DNA from: Clostridia bacterium
GTDB lineage: Bacteria; Bacillota; Clostridia; Christensenellales; Aristaeellaceae
Assembly (NCBI GenBank): GCA_017502305.1
Contig: JAFVVG010000024.1
Span: 37,115 to 101,114 of the forward strand
DNA: 64,000 nucleotides
Direction of reading: 5' to 3'
Below the pieces are notes generated by a model. It saw only the letters and a list, made by a program, of their open reading frames with translations. It did not search any database and was not told the DNA's origin. Within the stretch, counting starts at the first letter, position 1; every line of letters begins with the position of its first letter. Below, one piece after another: positions 25,608-34,603 of this stretch. The position numbers and the translations under genes were made by a program.

Positions 25608-27212
25608 ATGAAAAAGACTCTGTCCCTGATCATGGCGCTGGTTATGCTTCTGAGCATGATCAGCATCCCTGCCTTCGCTGAGGAAGAGGGCTGGATCACC
25701 CTGCGCGTGGAAGCTTACGACCGTTCCATCGCCGGCTTCAACGTGGAAGACTGCTGGCAGCTGAAGTATGCCCAGGAGCACTTCGGCAACCCCAACAAGA
25801 TCAAGCTGCAGTTCGTGGCTGTGCCCCGCTGGACTGAGGGCGACGTTCTGACCACCCAGCTGGGCGGCGGCACCGCTCCCGACATCTGCATGACCTACAA
25901 CGGCGGTCTGGTGAACGAGTATATCACCTACGAAGGCCTGTGGAAGCTGGATGACCTGCTGGATCAGTATGGTCCCAACATCAAGGCTTTCCTGGGCGAT
26001 GAACTGCTCAAGTTCGGCCAGCAGGACCAGGATGGCGACGGTGTGAAGGAACAGTGGTTCCTGCCCGCCCGCCGTCTGGACGTATCCAACGTTGGCAACT
26101 TCATCCGTAAGGACTGGCTGGACAAGCTGGAGATGGAAGAACCCACCGATATCGCTTCCTTCACCGAGTATCTGCGTGCTGCCAAGGCTGCCAATCTGGG
26201 CGGCGAGCGCACCATCCCCATGCAGTTCGACCTGTATGAGTCTGATCCCCTGTACAACGTCGTTCGCTTCATCGACGCTTTCATTGACTTCAACCAGGTT
26301 ACCGCGGAAGACTGGTATGCTTATTCCGGCCTGCACGAGATGCTGCCCGGCTCCAAGGAAGGCTATCGTTGGCTGAACACCCTGTTCCATGAGGGCCTGC
26401 TGTACGAAAACTTCGACATCAACGACGACCAGGCTACCGACTCTGCTCTGATGAACGGCTACTTCGGCTTCTTCTCCATGCAGCCCGATCAGCCCTGGCG
26501 TACTGACAAGAACTACCAGAAGGAAATGGAAAAGGCCGTGGAAGGCGCCTGGTGGACCTCTGTCAACTGCTTCAAGAACGAATCCCTGGGCAAGCACCTG
26601 CACGACGTGTACGCTGCTAATGGCCTGAGCGTCATCCTGCCCAAGACCAAGGACTCCAAGGAAGAAGTGGCCATCGCCGCTATCAAGTACATCGACTGGA
26701 TGTGCCAGCCCGAGAACATGTTTGCCCTGCAGAACGGCGTGGAAGGCATCAACTACCTGGCCGTGACCGCGGACGGCATTCCCACTCAGGTTCAGTCTGC
26801 TGACGCTGTGCCGGACGAGCACAAGATGCACGCTGGCGACATTTGCTTCATCGCCAATGGCCTGTACTATGGCTCCGACGAGAAGAACGCTGCCGCCAAG
26901 GCTCTGGCCTTCGACGAGAAGTATCAGCCCGAGCTGGTTGCCTCTGTGGCCGACGCTTACACCGACGCCTGGACCCAGGTTTCCTTCTCCATCCCGATCC
27001 AGGCTTCTACCGACTACGGCGCCATGGTTAAGTCCAAGCAGGGCGAATTCCTGTCCAAGGTTGTGACCTGCGATCCCGCCGAGTTCGATGCCATCTATGA
27101 CGCCGCTATCCAGGATACCCTGAACACCGGCGCTTCCGAGATCATCGAGGAACAGCGCGCTGCTTACCAGGCTGGTGAATTCCGCGGCACCTTCCCCGGC
27201 GCTGCCGAATAA
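25608..27212 (+). CDS. Extracellular sugar-binding protein of the second importer
   Basis: The 534-residue exported protein has signal peptide MKKTLSLIMALVMLLSM then ISIPAFA, likely cut before EEEGW. Family 1 binding-protein features include GGGTAPDICMTYNGGLVNEY, WFLPARRLDVSNVGNFIRKD and WMCQPENMF. AAAGGAG precedes the start. Heavy use of aromatic residues fits oligosaccharide binding. It is last in the operon and ends at a strong terminator. No lipobox is clear. Confidence 0.92.
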   Translation: MKKTLSLIMALVMLLSMISIPAFAEEEGWITLRVEAYDRSIAGFNVEDCWQLKYAQEHFGNPNKIKLQFVAVPRWTEGDVLTTQLGGGTAPDICMTYNGGLVNEYITYEGLWKLDDLLDQYGPNIKAFLGDELLKFGQQDQDGDGVKEQWFLPARRLDVSNVGNFIRKDWLDKLEMEEPTDIASFTEYLRAAKAANLGGERTIPMQFDLYESDPLYNVVRFIDAFIDFNQVTAEDWYAYSGLHEMLPGSKEGYRWLNTLFHEGLLYENFDINDDQATDSALMNGYFGFFSMQPDQPWRTDKNYQKEMEKAVEGAWWTSVNCFKNESLGKHLHDVYAANGLSVILPKTKDSKEEVAIAAIKYIDWMCQPENMFALQNGVEGINYLAVTADGIPTQVQSADAVPDEHKMHAGDICFIANGLYYGSDEKNAAAKALAFDEKYQPELVASVADAYTDAWTQVSFSIPIQASTDYGAMVKSKQGEFLSKVVTCDPAEFDAIYDAAIQDTLNTGASEIIEEQRAAYQAGEFRGTFPGAAE

Positions 27213-27238
27213 TCCCGCTTAAACAAGCAAACAAACAG

Positions 27239-27267
27239 GGAACCGGTCGAAAGACCGGTTCCTTTTT
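27239..27267 (+). terminator. Terminator of the second importer operon
   Basis: GGAACCGGTC and GACCGGTTCC pair perfectly around GAAA, then CTTTTTC. Confidence 0.92.
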
Positions 27268-27280
27268 CGTGCATCAAAAT

Positions 27281-27312
27281 ACCCTCTGCATTGGTTGCAG
27301 AGGGCTTTTGTT
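27281..27312 (-). terminator. Terminator of the oxidoreductase/GH105 operon
   Basis: CCCTCTGCA and TGCAGAGGG pair around TTGGT just after the stop of the minus-strand GH105 gene; minus-strand continuation is TATTTTG. Confidence 0.75.
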
Positions 27313-29297
27313 TACATGGTTTCCATCAGTTCCACACCGGAGAGCATCACAATGCCGATGCCGTGGGTATCGTTGAACCGCCAGGAGAGCCCGCGATAAT
27401 ATGTGCGGGAAAAGGAGAAACCACTGCCCTGGCACACGCCGTAAAGGTTGCCCTCCCGGTCGATGGCCAGCTCTGTGAGGCCCTTCCAGGCCCTGTGGGC
27501 GGCGGCCATGGCCCGCTGGGCGGTGGCTTCATTGTACCAGTGGTTGCGGGTGCCCCGGGCAAAGGCGCAGATCATCATGGCGGTGGCGCTGGTTTCCAGG
27601 TAGCTCACCGGATCATCCAGGATCTGGTGCCACAGGCCGCATTCGTCCTGCAGGGCCAGGTAGCCTTCAGTCAGCTCATGGAAGAACTGAAGCAGCGCCG
27701 GCCGCTGGGGATGTCTTTCCGGCAGCACGGTGAGCAGCTCCGAGAGGGAGAAGATCACCCAACCGTTGCCGCGGCTCCAGGGGATGCCGTTGTTTTCGCC
27801 ATGGATCAGGCAGCGCATGTGAGCCATGACCTGCTTTTCGGGCAGGAAGAGCAGATCCTTGTAGTGCAAAAGCTGCCGGGCGGCGAAATCGAGGGGCGCT
27901 GTGTCGCCGGTCATTTCGTGGTAGCGGCACAGGAAGGGCACGGACATGTACATGTCATCGGCCCAGATGGTGTCATCCCGGCGGCAGAAGGCGCCGGCGG
28001 AGGTGCAGGGCTGCTCCTGCATCATGTAATGGGCGATGCGGTCGGCCATGCGGCGGACGTCGGGATCGGCGCCGGTGGGGTCGCAGCGGAGCATCAGCGC
28101 GCCGAAGGAGCCGCAGTCGTCCAGGGCATCCAGCCAGCAAAGCTGCTGGTTCACGCCGGCAAAGCCATAGCGCTGGGTATCGTAGATGGCGTATTCATCA
28201 ATGCCGGTGACCTGCTTCACGTGGCGGAGCACATAATCCGTCAGGTCGGGCATATCCAGGCTGGCGCCAGCCCGGAGCATGCCATAGAGCGTCACGCCCA
28301 GGGGGTAGGTCCAGCGGGCGAAGAGCGCCGTTTCCACATAGGGGCGCAGGGCCATGTTTTCCAGCGCCGGGCGCCATACGCCGGCGCTGCCTACCCGGCC
28401 AAAGGCGGGGATGGGCTCATCCAACACAGGGCCATACACCAGATAGGGGGTGCAGCGGCCATGGGTGGACACAGGGGGCCGCAGGGCCACATCGGCGGTG
28501 ACGGCGGCCAGGTCGCTGAGGCTGCCACGCATGATGACCTCGTGGGTGCCGGCGGACAAGGTGGCGTTGGCGTCGCCGCCGTCCACCAGCAGGGTGACGC
28601 CCTCAGGCTTGTGCCAGGCCACGCTGCGGCGCTCCGCCAGGTCGAAACAGGCCGAAGCAGCGAATGAGCCTTCTTCCTGCAGGGGCGCAGTCTCCAGCGT
28701 GGGCAGGAAGGGCAGGGGCTCCTCCTCGCCCCAGACATCGGGCAGGGGGCTGTCCGCGGGCAGCAGGGCATAGACCCAGCCGGACTCGCCGCCCCGGTCG
28801 GTGAAGGGCATCACATAGTTGCAGGGCTCCCACTGGGGCATGGCGTTTTGCAGCACGCAGGAGAAGCCGATCTTTGTTTTCTCCGCCAGGATGGCAAAGC
28901 GGTTGAAGCCCTCATTCAGCGTTACAGAGAATACATCCGCATCGCCGCTGCGCTCCCTGGAGCCCACGGAGGTAAACACCTTCTCGCCGTTGAGGTACAC
29001 CTCCACGGGGTTGTGGCAGGTGATCACAAACCGGGAGTCCTTGGCCTGGGGGCAGAAAAGGTCACCCACGGCGACGCCCCGCTGGCCGCATTCGGCTTTG
29101 GGGAAGCGATCGCCGAAGTTGAAGTGGTAGCCGCCCTTGCTGTCGGCCTGGATGCCGGTTTCGTCAAAGGTGCGCCACACATAGGGGGCAGGGGGATTGA
29201 GCCGCATAAAGCGGTCGGCCAGGAGGCGGATCACCGCGGCGCTGTTGTCGCCCAGGAGGGCGGCGGCGCTTTCCGGGGCAGGAATGTAACCGTTCAT
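27312..29297 (-). CDS. GH88/GH105-type hydrolase with large N-terminal beta-rich region
   Basis: This 661-residue protein is nearly twice the usual GH105 length. The C-terminal 340 residues carry the barrel signatures: DDTIWADDMYMSVPFL with Asp447 at the place of the YteR catalytic Asp, IPWSRGNGWVIFSLSELL, and LWHQILDDPVSYLETSATAMM. The N-terminal 300 residues look like one or two beta-sandwich domains (EVYLNGEKVFTSVGS, ending near PPVSTHGRC) of the kind that bind sugar. No signal peptide is found. It is last in a four-gene minus-strand operon, nine bases after its neighbour. It would act on unsaturated uronic or otherwise modified glycosides; exact substrate unknown. Confidence 0.85.
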   Translation of the reverse strand: MNGYIPAPESAAALLGDNSAAVIRLLADRFMRLNPPAPYVWRTFDETGIQADSKGGYHFNFGDRFPKAECGQRGVAVGDLFCPQAKDSRFVITCHNPVEVYLNGEKVFTSVGSRERSGDADVFSVTLNEGFNRFAILAEKTKIGFSCVLQNAMPQWEPCNYVMPFTDRGGESGWVYALLPADSPLPDVWGEEEPLPFLPTLETAPLQEEGSFAASACFDLAERRSVAWHKPEGVTLLVDGGDANATLSAGTHEVIMRGSLSDLAAVTADVALRPPVSTHGRCTPYLVYGPVLDEPIPAFGRVGSAGVWRPALENMALRPYVETALFARWTYPLGVTLYGMLRAGASLDMPDLTDYVLRHVKQVTGIDEYAIYDTQRYGFAGVNQQLCWLDALDDCGSFGALMLRCDPTGADPDVRRMADRIAHYMMQEQPCTSAGAFCRRDDTIWADDMYMSVPFLCRYHEMTGDTAPLDFAARQLLHYKDLLFLPEKQVMAHMRCLIHGENNGIPWSRGNGWVIFSLSELLTVLPERHPQRPALLQFFHELTEGYLALQDECGLWHQILDDPVSYLETSATAMMICAFARGTRNHWYNEATAQRAMAAAHRAWKGLTELAIDREGNLYGVCQGSGFSFSRTYYRGLSWRFNDTHGIGIVMLSGVELMETM

Positions 29298-29306
29298 GGT
29301 GCCTCC

Positions 29307-31259
29307 TTATGCCTCGCTGCGGGTGAGGGCGTCGAAGTCAAAGCGCAGTTTCGCGCCGTCGCAGGCGATGTCCATGCTGCGGGCGTCGAATTCCGTCTGG
29401 CTCACGGGGTTGTCATAGCGCTTGTAATTGTGGATGGCGACCTCCTGGCCTGCCACGGTGAGGGGCTTGCCCCAGCCGCAGCGCATCTCGCCGTGGGTGG
29501 GGGACTGGAAGGTGAAATCGTGGGTATCGCCCGCAAGCGCATTGGCCTTGAAGCCAGCCATGAAGGCCTCGAAGGAGCCGTTCTCCTTCTCGCTGCCCAT
29601 TTCCACGGCCCACACGGTGGCGTGGCCCTGCACCATGTATTCATAGTCCTGGGCCTTCTCAAACAGGGCGTCGCCCTCCTGGCCGTACACGTGGCGGAAC
29701 ATGGCGATATCCTTGGGCTCCCAATACTTGTCGCCCACGCCTACGGCGGTTACGGCGATGTAGCCCTTGCCCTTGCGACCGAAGATGAAGCCGTCACGCT
29801 CCACCACCTCGTCCATCTCATGCTTGGGGAAGTACAGGTGGCTGTTGAGGAAATCCACGAAATCCGGCAGGATGCGGTAGATGCAGAAGAGGGTGTTCTC
29901 GTGCTGGACGGCCTTGGGCAGCACCAGGTTGCCGGCCCAGCGGTTGGGGCGGTTTGCGTATTCCAGGGAGGCGGGATTGGTGGTGAAGATCACCGCGCGG
30001 CCGCCCAGGGAAGCCGTCCAGGGGTGCTGCTGATAGCCCATGCGGCCCTTGCGGAAGTCCTGGGCGCAGGAGATGATGTAATCCTCGGTGCGGCGGGTGT
30101 GGATATCCACCTGGGTCATGGCGGTGAAGTCGGGCGCGTCGGGACAGGGGGCGCCGGCCTCGTCGCACAGCTCATAGCGCTCCTTGTAGGCCCGGATGCG
30201 GTTGGTCATCCAGTTCCACTGGGGGAAAACCTTCAGGGAGTTGTCGATGCACACCCGGTCGGAATAGGTCTGTATACCCCAGAAGAACATGATGTTGTCG
30301 AAATCCTTGGGGTCCACGCCAAAGGCGGCGGCGTCGGCGGCATCCACGCTCATGCGCTCGCGGGTGGAAAGCTCCTTCTGGTGATACACGTTCAGGATGG
30401 CCTGGGGGATCTGGTAATCCACGGCGGCCAGCATCACGGCGGCACCGCACAGGCCCTCGTTGCTGCCCTCGTCGAAGAGGAAGCGCATCAGGTGGGAGCA
30501 ATCCTCATGGTCGGGCTCGATGATGAAATCGGTGTACACACGGCCGTGGGTGGTGGGCAGGTGGCCCTGGAAGCCGTGAATGGCCAGGTCGAATACCAGC
30601 AGGTCTACGATCATGCGGCTCTTGACGCGGATGTCCTCGTCCTGGGCGTAGATCATCAGGTTCACCAGGCCCAGGATGTCATCCATGTAATAGCCCTGGG
30701 TGAGCCACTCGGCAAAGCCGAAGCGGATGCGCCAATCCAGCCAGCGGCGCAGGAAAGCTTCGCCGTGGGCATGGTGCTCGCGGCCGGTCATGCCGTTGTT
30801 GGGGAAGACGGCATCGGGGAAGAGTTGCCCCACCAGGTATTCGGCGCTGTAGAACAGCACCTGATGGTTCTCGGTGAAGAAGCAGGCCTGGATGGTGCCG
30901 GGCTCATCCAGCCAGTACTTGAAGCCGATAAGGCTCTTCTCGATGCGCTGAGCCATCTCTTCCGGCAGGCGGCCGGTGCCCCGGTGCGCCATGAGCATGC
31001 GGATCAGGGCGGGGATGATGAAATCGGCGCAGTCCAGCCGGGTATCAATGCGGTCCAGGGCCTTATCGATGATGTACTCGCGGATGGTGGGCACGGTGCC
31101 CTCGGCGGCGGCCAGCTCCATCAGGGCCAGGTCGTAATACAGGCCCTGGAAGGAGTCCACGCCGTGATAGGATTTATGGGCCATGGCTTCTTCCACCGTG
31201 GGCGCCATGTGAAGCTTGCCGGATGCTACCACCTGCTGAAGATACTGCAGTCTGTCCAT
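29307..31259 (-). CDS. Uncharacterised 650-residue protein, probably alpha-helical toroid enzyme
   Basis: I do not recognise a named family. The first half is rich in paired helices with conserved-looking aromatic and acidic turns (SYHGVDSFQGLYYDLALM, FFTENHQVLFYSAEYLVGQL, NNGMTGREHHAHGEAFLRRW, GFAEWLTQGYYMDDILGL, PTTHGRVYTDF), a pattern seen in (alpha/alpha) toroid lyases and hydrolases. The last 250 residues look beta-rich (KGKGYIAVTAVGVGDKYW). No signal peptide is present. It starts after GGAGG at 31259. Its place between two Gfo/Idh/MocA oxidoreductases and a GH105-type enzyme argues for a role in cutting an unusual or oxidised glycoside, but this is inference. Confidence 0.8.
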   Translation of the reverse strand: MDRLQYLQQVVASGKLHMAPTVEEAMAHKSYHGVDSFQGLYYDLALMELAAAEGTVPTIREYIIDKALDRIDTRLDCADFIIPALIRMLMAHRGTGRLPEEMAQRIEKSLIGFKYWLDEPGTIQACFFTENHQVLFYSAEYLVGQLFPDAVFPNNGMTGREHHAHGEAFLRRWLDWRIRFGFAEWLTQGYYMDDILGLVNLMIYAQDEDIRVKSRMIVDLLVFDLAIHGFQGHLPTTHGRVYTDFIIEPDHEDCSHLMRFLFDEGSNEGLCGAAVMLAAVDYQIPQAILNVYHQKELSTRERMSVDAADAAAFGVDPKDFDNIMFFWGIQTYSDRVCIDNSLKVFPQWNWMTNRIRAYKERYELCDEAGAPCPDAPDFTAMTQVDIHTRRTEDYIISCAQDFRKGRMGYQQHPWTASLGGRAVIFTTNPASLEYANRPNRWAGNLVLPKAVQHENTLFCIYRILPDFVDFLNSHLYFPKHEMDEVVERDGFIFGRKGKGYIAVTAVGVGDKYWEPKDIAMFRHVYGQEGDALFEKAQDYEYMVQGHATVWAVEMGSEKENGSFEAFMAGFKANALAGDTHDFTFQSPTHGEMRCGWGKPLTVAGQEVAIHNYKRYDNPVSQTEFDARSMDIACDGAKLRFDFDALTRSEA

Positions 31260-31292
31260 GTGGATACCTCCATTTGTGCGTTATTGAAGGAA

Positions 31293-31320
31293 AGGCAGGC
31301 GGAATGACACGCCTGCCTGA
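31293..31320 (-). terminator. Hairpin inside the oxidoreductase operon
   Basis: AGGCAGGC and GCCTGCCT pair around a 10-base loop in the 65-base gap after the first oxidoreductase pair, followed on the minus strand by TTTCCTT. It could lower expression of the two downstream genes. Confidence 0.55.
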
Positions 31321-31324
31321 TTGC

Positions 31325-32398
31325 TTACTTGATAACGATAGCCTTTTCCTGGGCCTGCAGGCACAGCTCCGCGGCCTTGAAGGCGTGGTGCTGGGTCATG
31401 GCGTTCTCGGTGCGGTTGAGAACGTCCAGCACCAATTTGCCAAAGAAGGGACAGCCGGCGCCGTTGGCATTGAAGTACTGCTCCTTCTGGCCGTTGACCA
31501 GGTATACGTGGTCGCCGCCCTCCATGTCGGTGCCCACGTTCACGTACTTGCGCAGTTCAATGTAGCCCTTGGTGCCGATGATCAGCGTGCGGCCATCGCC
31601 CCAGGTGCGCAGGCCGTCGGGGGTGAACCAGTCCACACGGAAGTAGTTGGTGGTGCCCTTTTCGCCCACGATGTTGCAATCGCCAAAGTCGTCCAGGCCG
31701 GGGTGGTCGGGATTGGCGTAGTTGCCGATGCGGCTGTAGGTGACTTGCGCTTCTTCCTCGCCGGCGAAATACAGATACTGCTCGATCTGGTGGGAGCCGA
31801 TGTCGCACAGGATGCCGCCGTATTTTTCCTTCTCGAAGAACCAGGCGGGGCGGGCATGGGCCATCAGGCGGTGGGGGCCGAAGCCTTCCACGTGGATGAC
31901 CTGGCCGATCTCACCGGACTGGATCATTTCGCCGGCCAGGGTAGCGGCCTGGCAGTGGATGCGCTCACCGTAGTAGACCATGTACTTGCGGCCGGTGGCC
32001 TTGACCATTTCCTTGGCGACGTTGAGCTGGGCCATGGTGGTGAAGGGGGCCTTATCGGCAAAATAGTCCTTGCCGGCGCCCATGACCCGCAGGCCGAAGG
32101 GACCGCGTTCGCTGGTGATGTGGGCGCTGCAGACCATGTGGGTTTCCTTGTCGTCCAGCACCTGCTGCTCGGTGAGGGCAACCTGCACCTGGGGGTAGGT
32201 CTTCACAAACTGGGCCACGCGGTTGGGATCGCGGTCGTAGACGTACTTCAGGGTGCCGCCGGCCTCCAGCAGGGCGTTGCACATGCCGTAGATGTGGCCG
32301 TGGTCCAGGTGAGCGGCGGAGAAGACGAATTCACCGGGCTTCACCACGGGGGCGGGCTTGCCCTTGGGGGCGTAGGTCATGCCATTGGCGTTGCTCAT
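31325..32398 (-). CDS. Gfo/Idh/MocA-family oxidoreductase with altered EKP motif
   Basis: This 357-residue NAD(P)-dependent sugar dehydrogenase-like protein starts after GGAGG at 32398, 12 bases from the preceding oxidoreductase. Instead of the usual EKP motif that places the catalytic lysine, it has FADKAPFTTM. The nucleotide-binding start is also unusual, with GEFVFSAAHLDHGHIYGM rather than a clean GxGxxG. YGERIHCQAATLA and FGPHRLMAHARPAWFF are readable in the second domain. It may be a divergent partner of the canonical enzyme upstream, either working on a different sugar or acting together with it. Confidence 0.85.
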   Translation of the reverse strand: MSNANGMTYAPKGKPAPVVKPGEFVFSAAHLDHGHIYGMCNALLEAGGTLKYVYDRDPNRVAQFVKTYPQVQVALTEQQVLDDKETHMVCSAHITSERGPFGLRVMGAGKDYFADKAPFTTMAQLNVAKEMVKATGRKYMVYYGERIHCQAATLAGEMIQSGEIGQVIHVEGFGPHRLMAHARPAWFFEKEKYGGILCDIGSHQIEQYLYFAGEEEAQVTYSRIGNYANPDHPGLDDFGDCNIVGEKGTTNYFRVDWFTPDGLRTWGDGRTLIIGTKGYIELRKYVNVGTDMEGGDHVYLVNGQKEQYFNANGAGCPFFGKLVLDVLNRTENAMTQHHAFKAAELCLQAQEKAIVIK

Positions 32399-32410
32399 GG
32401 GGAGGCCTCC

Positions 32411-33562
32411 TTATTTCTTATAGTTGCTGCCCAGGGTGATCTCGCCGGCCAGGTCGGCGGCGGAGGTAGTCTTTTCAAAGAAGTGGGGCACGGAGGCCAT
32501 AATGCCCTCCACGGTGTAGAAGGGATCGTCCTTCTTGAGGGGAAGCTCCACCGTCTGGCCCAGGGTGCCGGATTTGTACACAGAGGTGATCAACTCGATG
32601 GTGCGGCGGCCTTCCTCACCGGTGATGGCCACGTCCACGTCCTTTTCCAGGGCGGTGAGGACGTTCTCCAGCTGGCCGGTGTGACCCTCATACTGCACGC
32701 GGGGCAGGGCGGCCACGTAATCGGCGATCTCCTTCTCCAGCGCCTCGTTGCGGGTGGGGAAGCCATTGCCCATGGAGGTGGAGGCATAGCAGGCAAAGGG
32801 CGCGGCGATCTTGGCCTTTTCGCACTGGAAGACCACCTGCTGCTCCTCGGCATGGTGCACCACCGAGGCCGTGAGCTGGCCCAGGGCGCCGGGATATTGC
32901 AGGATGGAGGCGGAAAGGTCCTCTACCTCGGCATTGTCGTGGGCCACATTGGCCATCACGCTGGTGATCTTCTGGGGAAGGCCCATCATCCAGCACAGCA
33001 TGTCGATATGGTGCACGGCGTGGTTCAGGGTGCAGCCGCCGCCCTCCTTCTCCCAGGTGCCGCGCCACCACAGGTCGTAGTAGCAATGGCCGCGCCACCA
33101 GAAGGAATCTACCTGCACCGAGCGCACGGGGCCGGCCAGGCCGCTGTCCAGCAGGGCCTTGAGGTCGGCAATGGGCTGGCGGAAGCGGTTCTGGGCGATG
33201 ATGGAAAGCTTCTTGCCGCTTTCATCACGGGCGCGGAGCATGGCGTCGCATTCCTCCAGGGAGGCGGCCATGGGCTTTTCGCACACCACGTTCTTGCCGG
33301 ATTTCAGGCAGTTGATGCTGATGGAGGCATGCACATAGGGGGGCGTGCATACGTCCACCAGGTCGATATCGGTAAGGGGGAGAATCTTCTCGTGGGCATC
33401 GTAGACCTGGGCGTCCAGGCCGTATTTTTCCTTCATGGCCTGTGCCTTTTCCGGCACGATGTCCACCAGGGCAACGATCTTGCAGCGCTCGGGGAACTGC
33501 AGATAGCCCTGCACATGGGCGTGGGAAATGTTGCCGGTACCAACAATGGCAATGCGAATCAT
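32411..33562 (-). CDS. Gfo/Idh/MocA-family oxidoreductase
   Basis: This 383-residue protein has Rossmann motif MIRIAIVGTGNISHAHVQGY, the EKP motif in NVVCEKPMAASLEE, and the second-domain helix GGCTLNHAVHHIDMLCWMMG. The start at 33562 is set by ATGGAGGTGCCCC acting as ribosome site; the upstream ATG lies inside that site. It is the first gene of the minus-strand operon ending at 27312 and has its own promoter at 33606-33635. Family members oxidise or reduce sugar hydroxyls with NAD(P); here perhaps at C3 of a glycoside. Confidence 0.92.
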   Translation of the reverse strand: MIRIAIVGTGNISHAHVQGYLQFPERCKIVALVDIVPEKAQAMKEKYGLDAQVYDAHEKILPLTDIDLVDVCTPPYVHASISINCLKSGKNVVCEKPMAASLEECDAMLRARDESGKKLSIIAQNRFRQPIADLKALLDSGLAGPVRSVQVDSFWWRGHCYYDLWWRGTWEKEGGGCTLNHAVHHIDMLCWMMGLPQKITSVMANVAHDNAEVEDLSASILQYPGALGQLTASVVHHAEEQQVVFQCEKAKIAAPFACYASTSMGNGFPTRNEALEKEIADYVAALPRVQYEGHTGQLENVLTALEKDVDVAITGEEGRRTIELITSVYKSGTLGQTVELPLKKDDPFYTVEGIMASVPHFFEKTTSAADLAGEITLGSNYKK

Positions 33563-33605
33563 TTGGGGCACCTCCATTATGTGATTGTCGCGTTTTGTTG
33601 AGTTG

Positions 33606-33635
33606 ATTGTAGCAAAACCAAATGTGCCGTGTCTA
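33606..33635 (-). promoter_or_regulatory. Promoter of the oxidoreductase/650-aa/GH105 operon
   Basis: On the minus strand TAGACA (33635-33630) and TACAAT (33611-33606) are 18 bases apart, and TGC precedes the -10 (extended -10). It is 44 bases upstream of the first start codon. Confidence 0.6.
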
Positions 33636-33669
33636 TGTGGATGCTGCTTGGTTGTGCGTGCATTTGGCA

Positions 33670-34560
33670 TTATTGTCCCTGGCTGTTGAGCTGATTGGCC
33701 TTGCGGTAGGCGGAGGGGGACATGCCCACCATTTTGCGGAAAATCCGCAGGAAGGAGGAATAATCGTTAAAGCCGCACTGATAGGCCACTTCGTTCAGGG
33801 AATGGTTGGTGGTGATCATGGCCTTGGCCAGCAGTACCCGGCGGTAGAGCACATAATCATAAACGCTGCGGCCGGTGTATTTCACAAACTCGTGGGAGAG
33901 GAAGGACATGCTCACGCCAAACTGGCGGGCCAGGGCGTCCAGCTTGAGGGGCTGGGTGAAATGATCGTTGATGTAGGAAAGGATCTCGTGCATGGCCTCG
34001 TTGACCACAACGGGCTCCATGACCTCCTGGGTGGCTTTCATGGTCTGGCAGGCGATCTGCAAAAAGTGCAGCACCTTGGTATAGTTGGCAAAGCGGCTCA
34101 CGGAGGACTGGGTGCGCAGATTGGCGTGGATCTCCTGGATCAGTTGCTTGCAGACCTGGGCGTCCTCGGGCTTGAGGAGGAAGTGATACTGGCCCGCGGT
34201 ATGGTATTTGTTCAGGAAGCGTTCAAGGTCAATAAACCCGCCTCCGCAGTTGCGCAGCATGGAGGGAGTGATATACAGGAAGGCGCGCTCGTAGTGCACC
34301 GGAGCGCTGTCGCCGATGAGGCCGTGCATGCAAAAGGGCGGAAGCACCATCAGCTGGCAGCTTTCCAGGGGATAAACGTTGTTGTCCACGCAGTAAAACT
34401 TGGCGCCGCTGAAGTGGATGTACAGTTCATAAAAATCGTGGCAATGCAGCGCGTACAGGCCCCAGGTTTCGTCCAGGGAATAGTAAGCGTCATAATCGTG
34501 ACGATCGGGGGCCATGGATTCATAGGCGGACTGAAACAGATTCTCCTGCTCGTGAGCCAT
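33670..34560 (-). CDS. AraC-family transcriptional regulator
   Basis: This 296-residue regulator starts at 34560 after CCGGAGGTAA. The sensor half has a cupin turn (CHDFYELYIHFSGAKFYCVD, and YPLESCQLMVLPPFCMHG). The DNA-binding half has LARQFGVSMSFLSHEFVKYT and VAYQCGFNDYSSFLRIFRKM. It lies upstream of, and in the same direction as, the oxidoreductase operon and diverges from the third oxidoreductase gene at 34801, so it is placed to control both. Ligand not known. Confidence 0.92.
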   Translation of the reverse strand: MAHEQENLFQSAYESMAPDRHDYDAYYSLDETWGLYALHCHDFYELYIHFSGAKFYCVDNNVYPLESCQLMVLPPFCMHGLIGDSAPVHYERAFLYITPSMLRNCGGGFIDLERFLNKYHTAGQYHFLLKPEDAQVCKQLIQEIHANLRTQSSVSRFANYTKVLHFLQIACQTMKATQEVMEPVVVNEAMHEILSYINDHFTQPLKLDALARQFGVSMSFLSHEFVKYTGRSVYDYVLYRRVLLAKAMITTNHSLNEVAYQCGFNDYSSFLRIFRKMVGMSPSAYRKANQLNSQGQ

Positions 34561-34603
34561 AGCGAATTACCTCCGGGTTATTCTGGTTTTGTATGTTATT
34601 GTC

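Noticed and set aside
28848..33601. Long plus-strand frames opposite the oxidoreductase operon
   Set aside because: The minus-strand genes show domain motifs, tight operon spacing and good start sites; the plus frames show neither motifs nor start sites.
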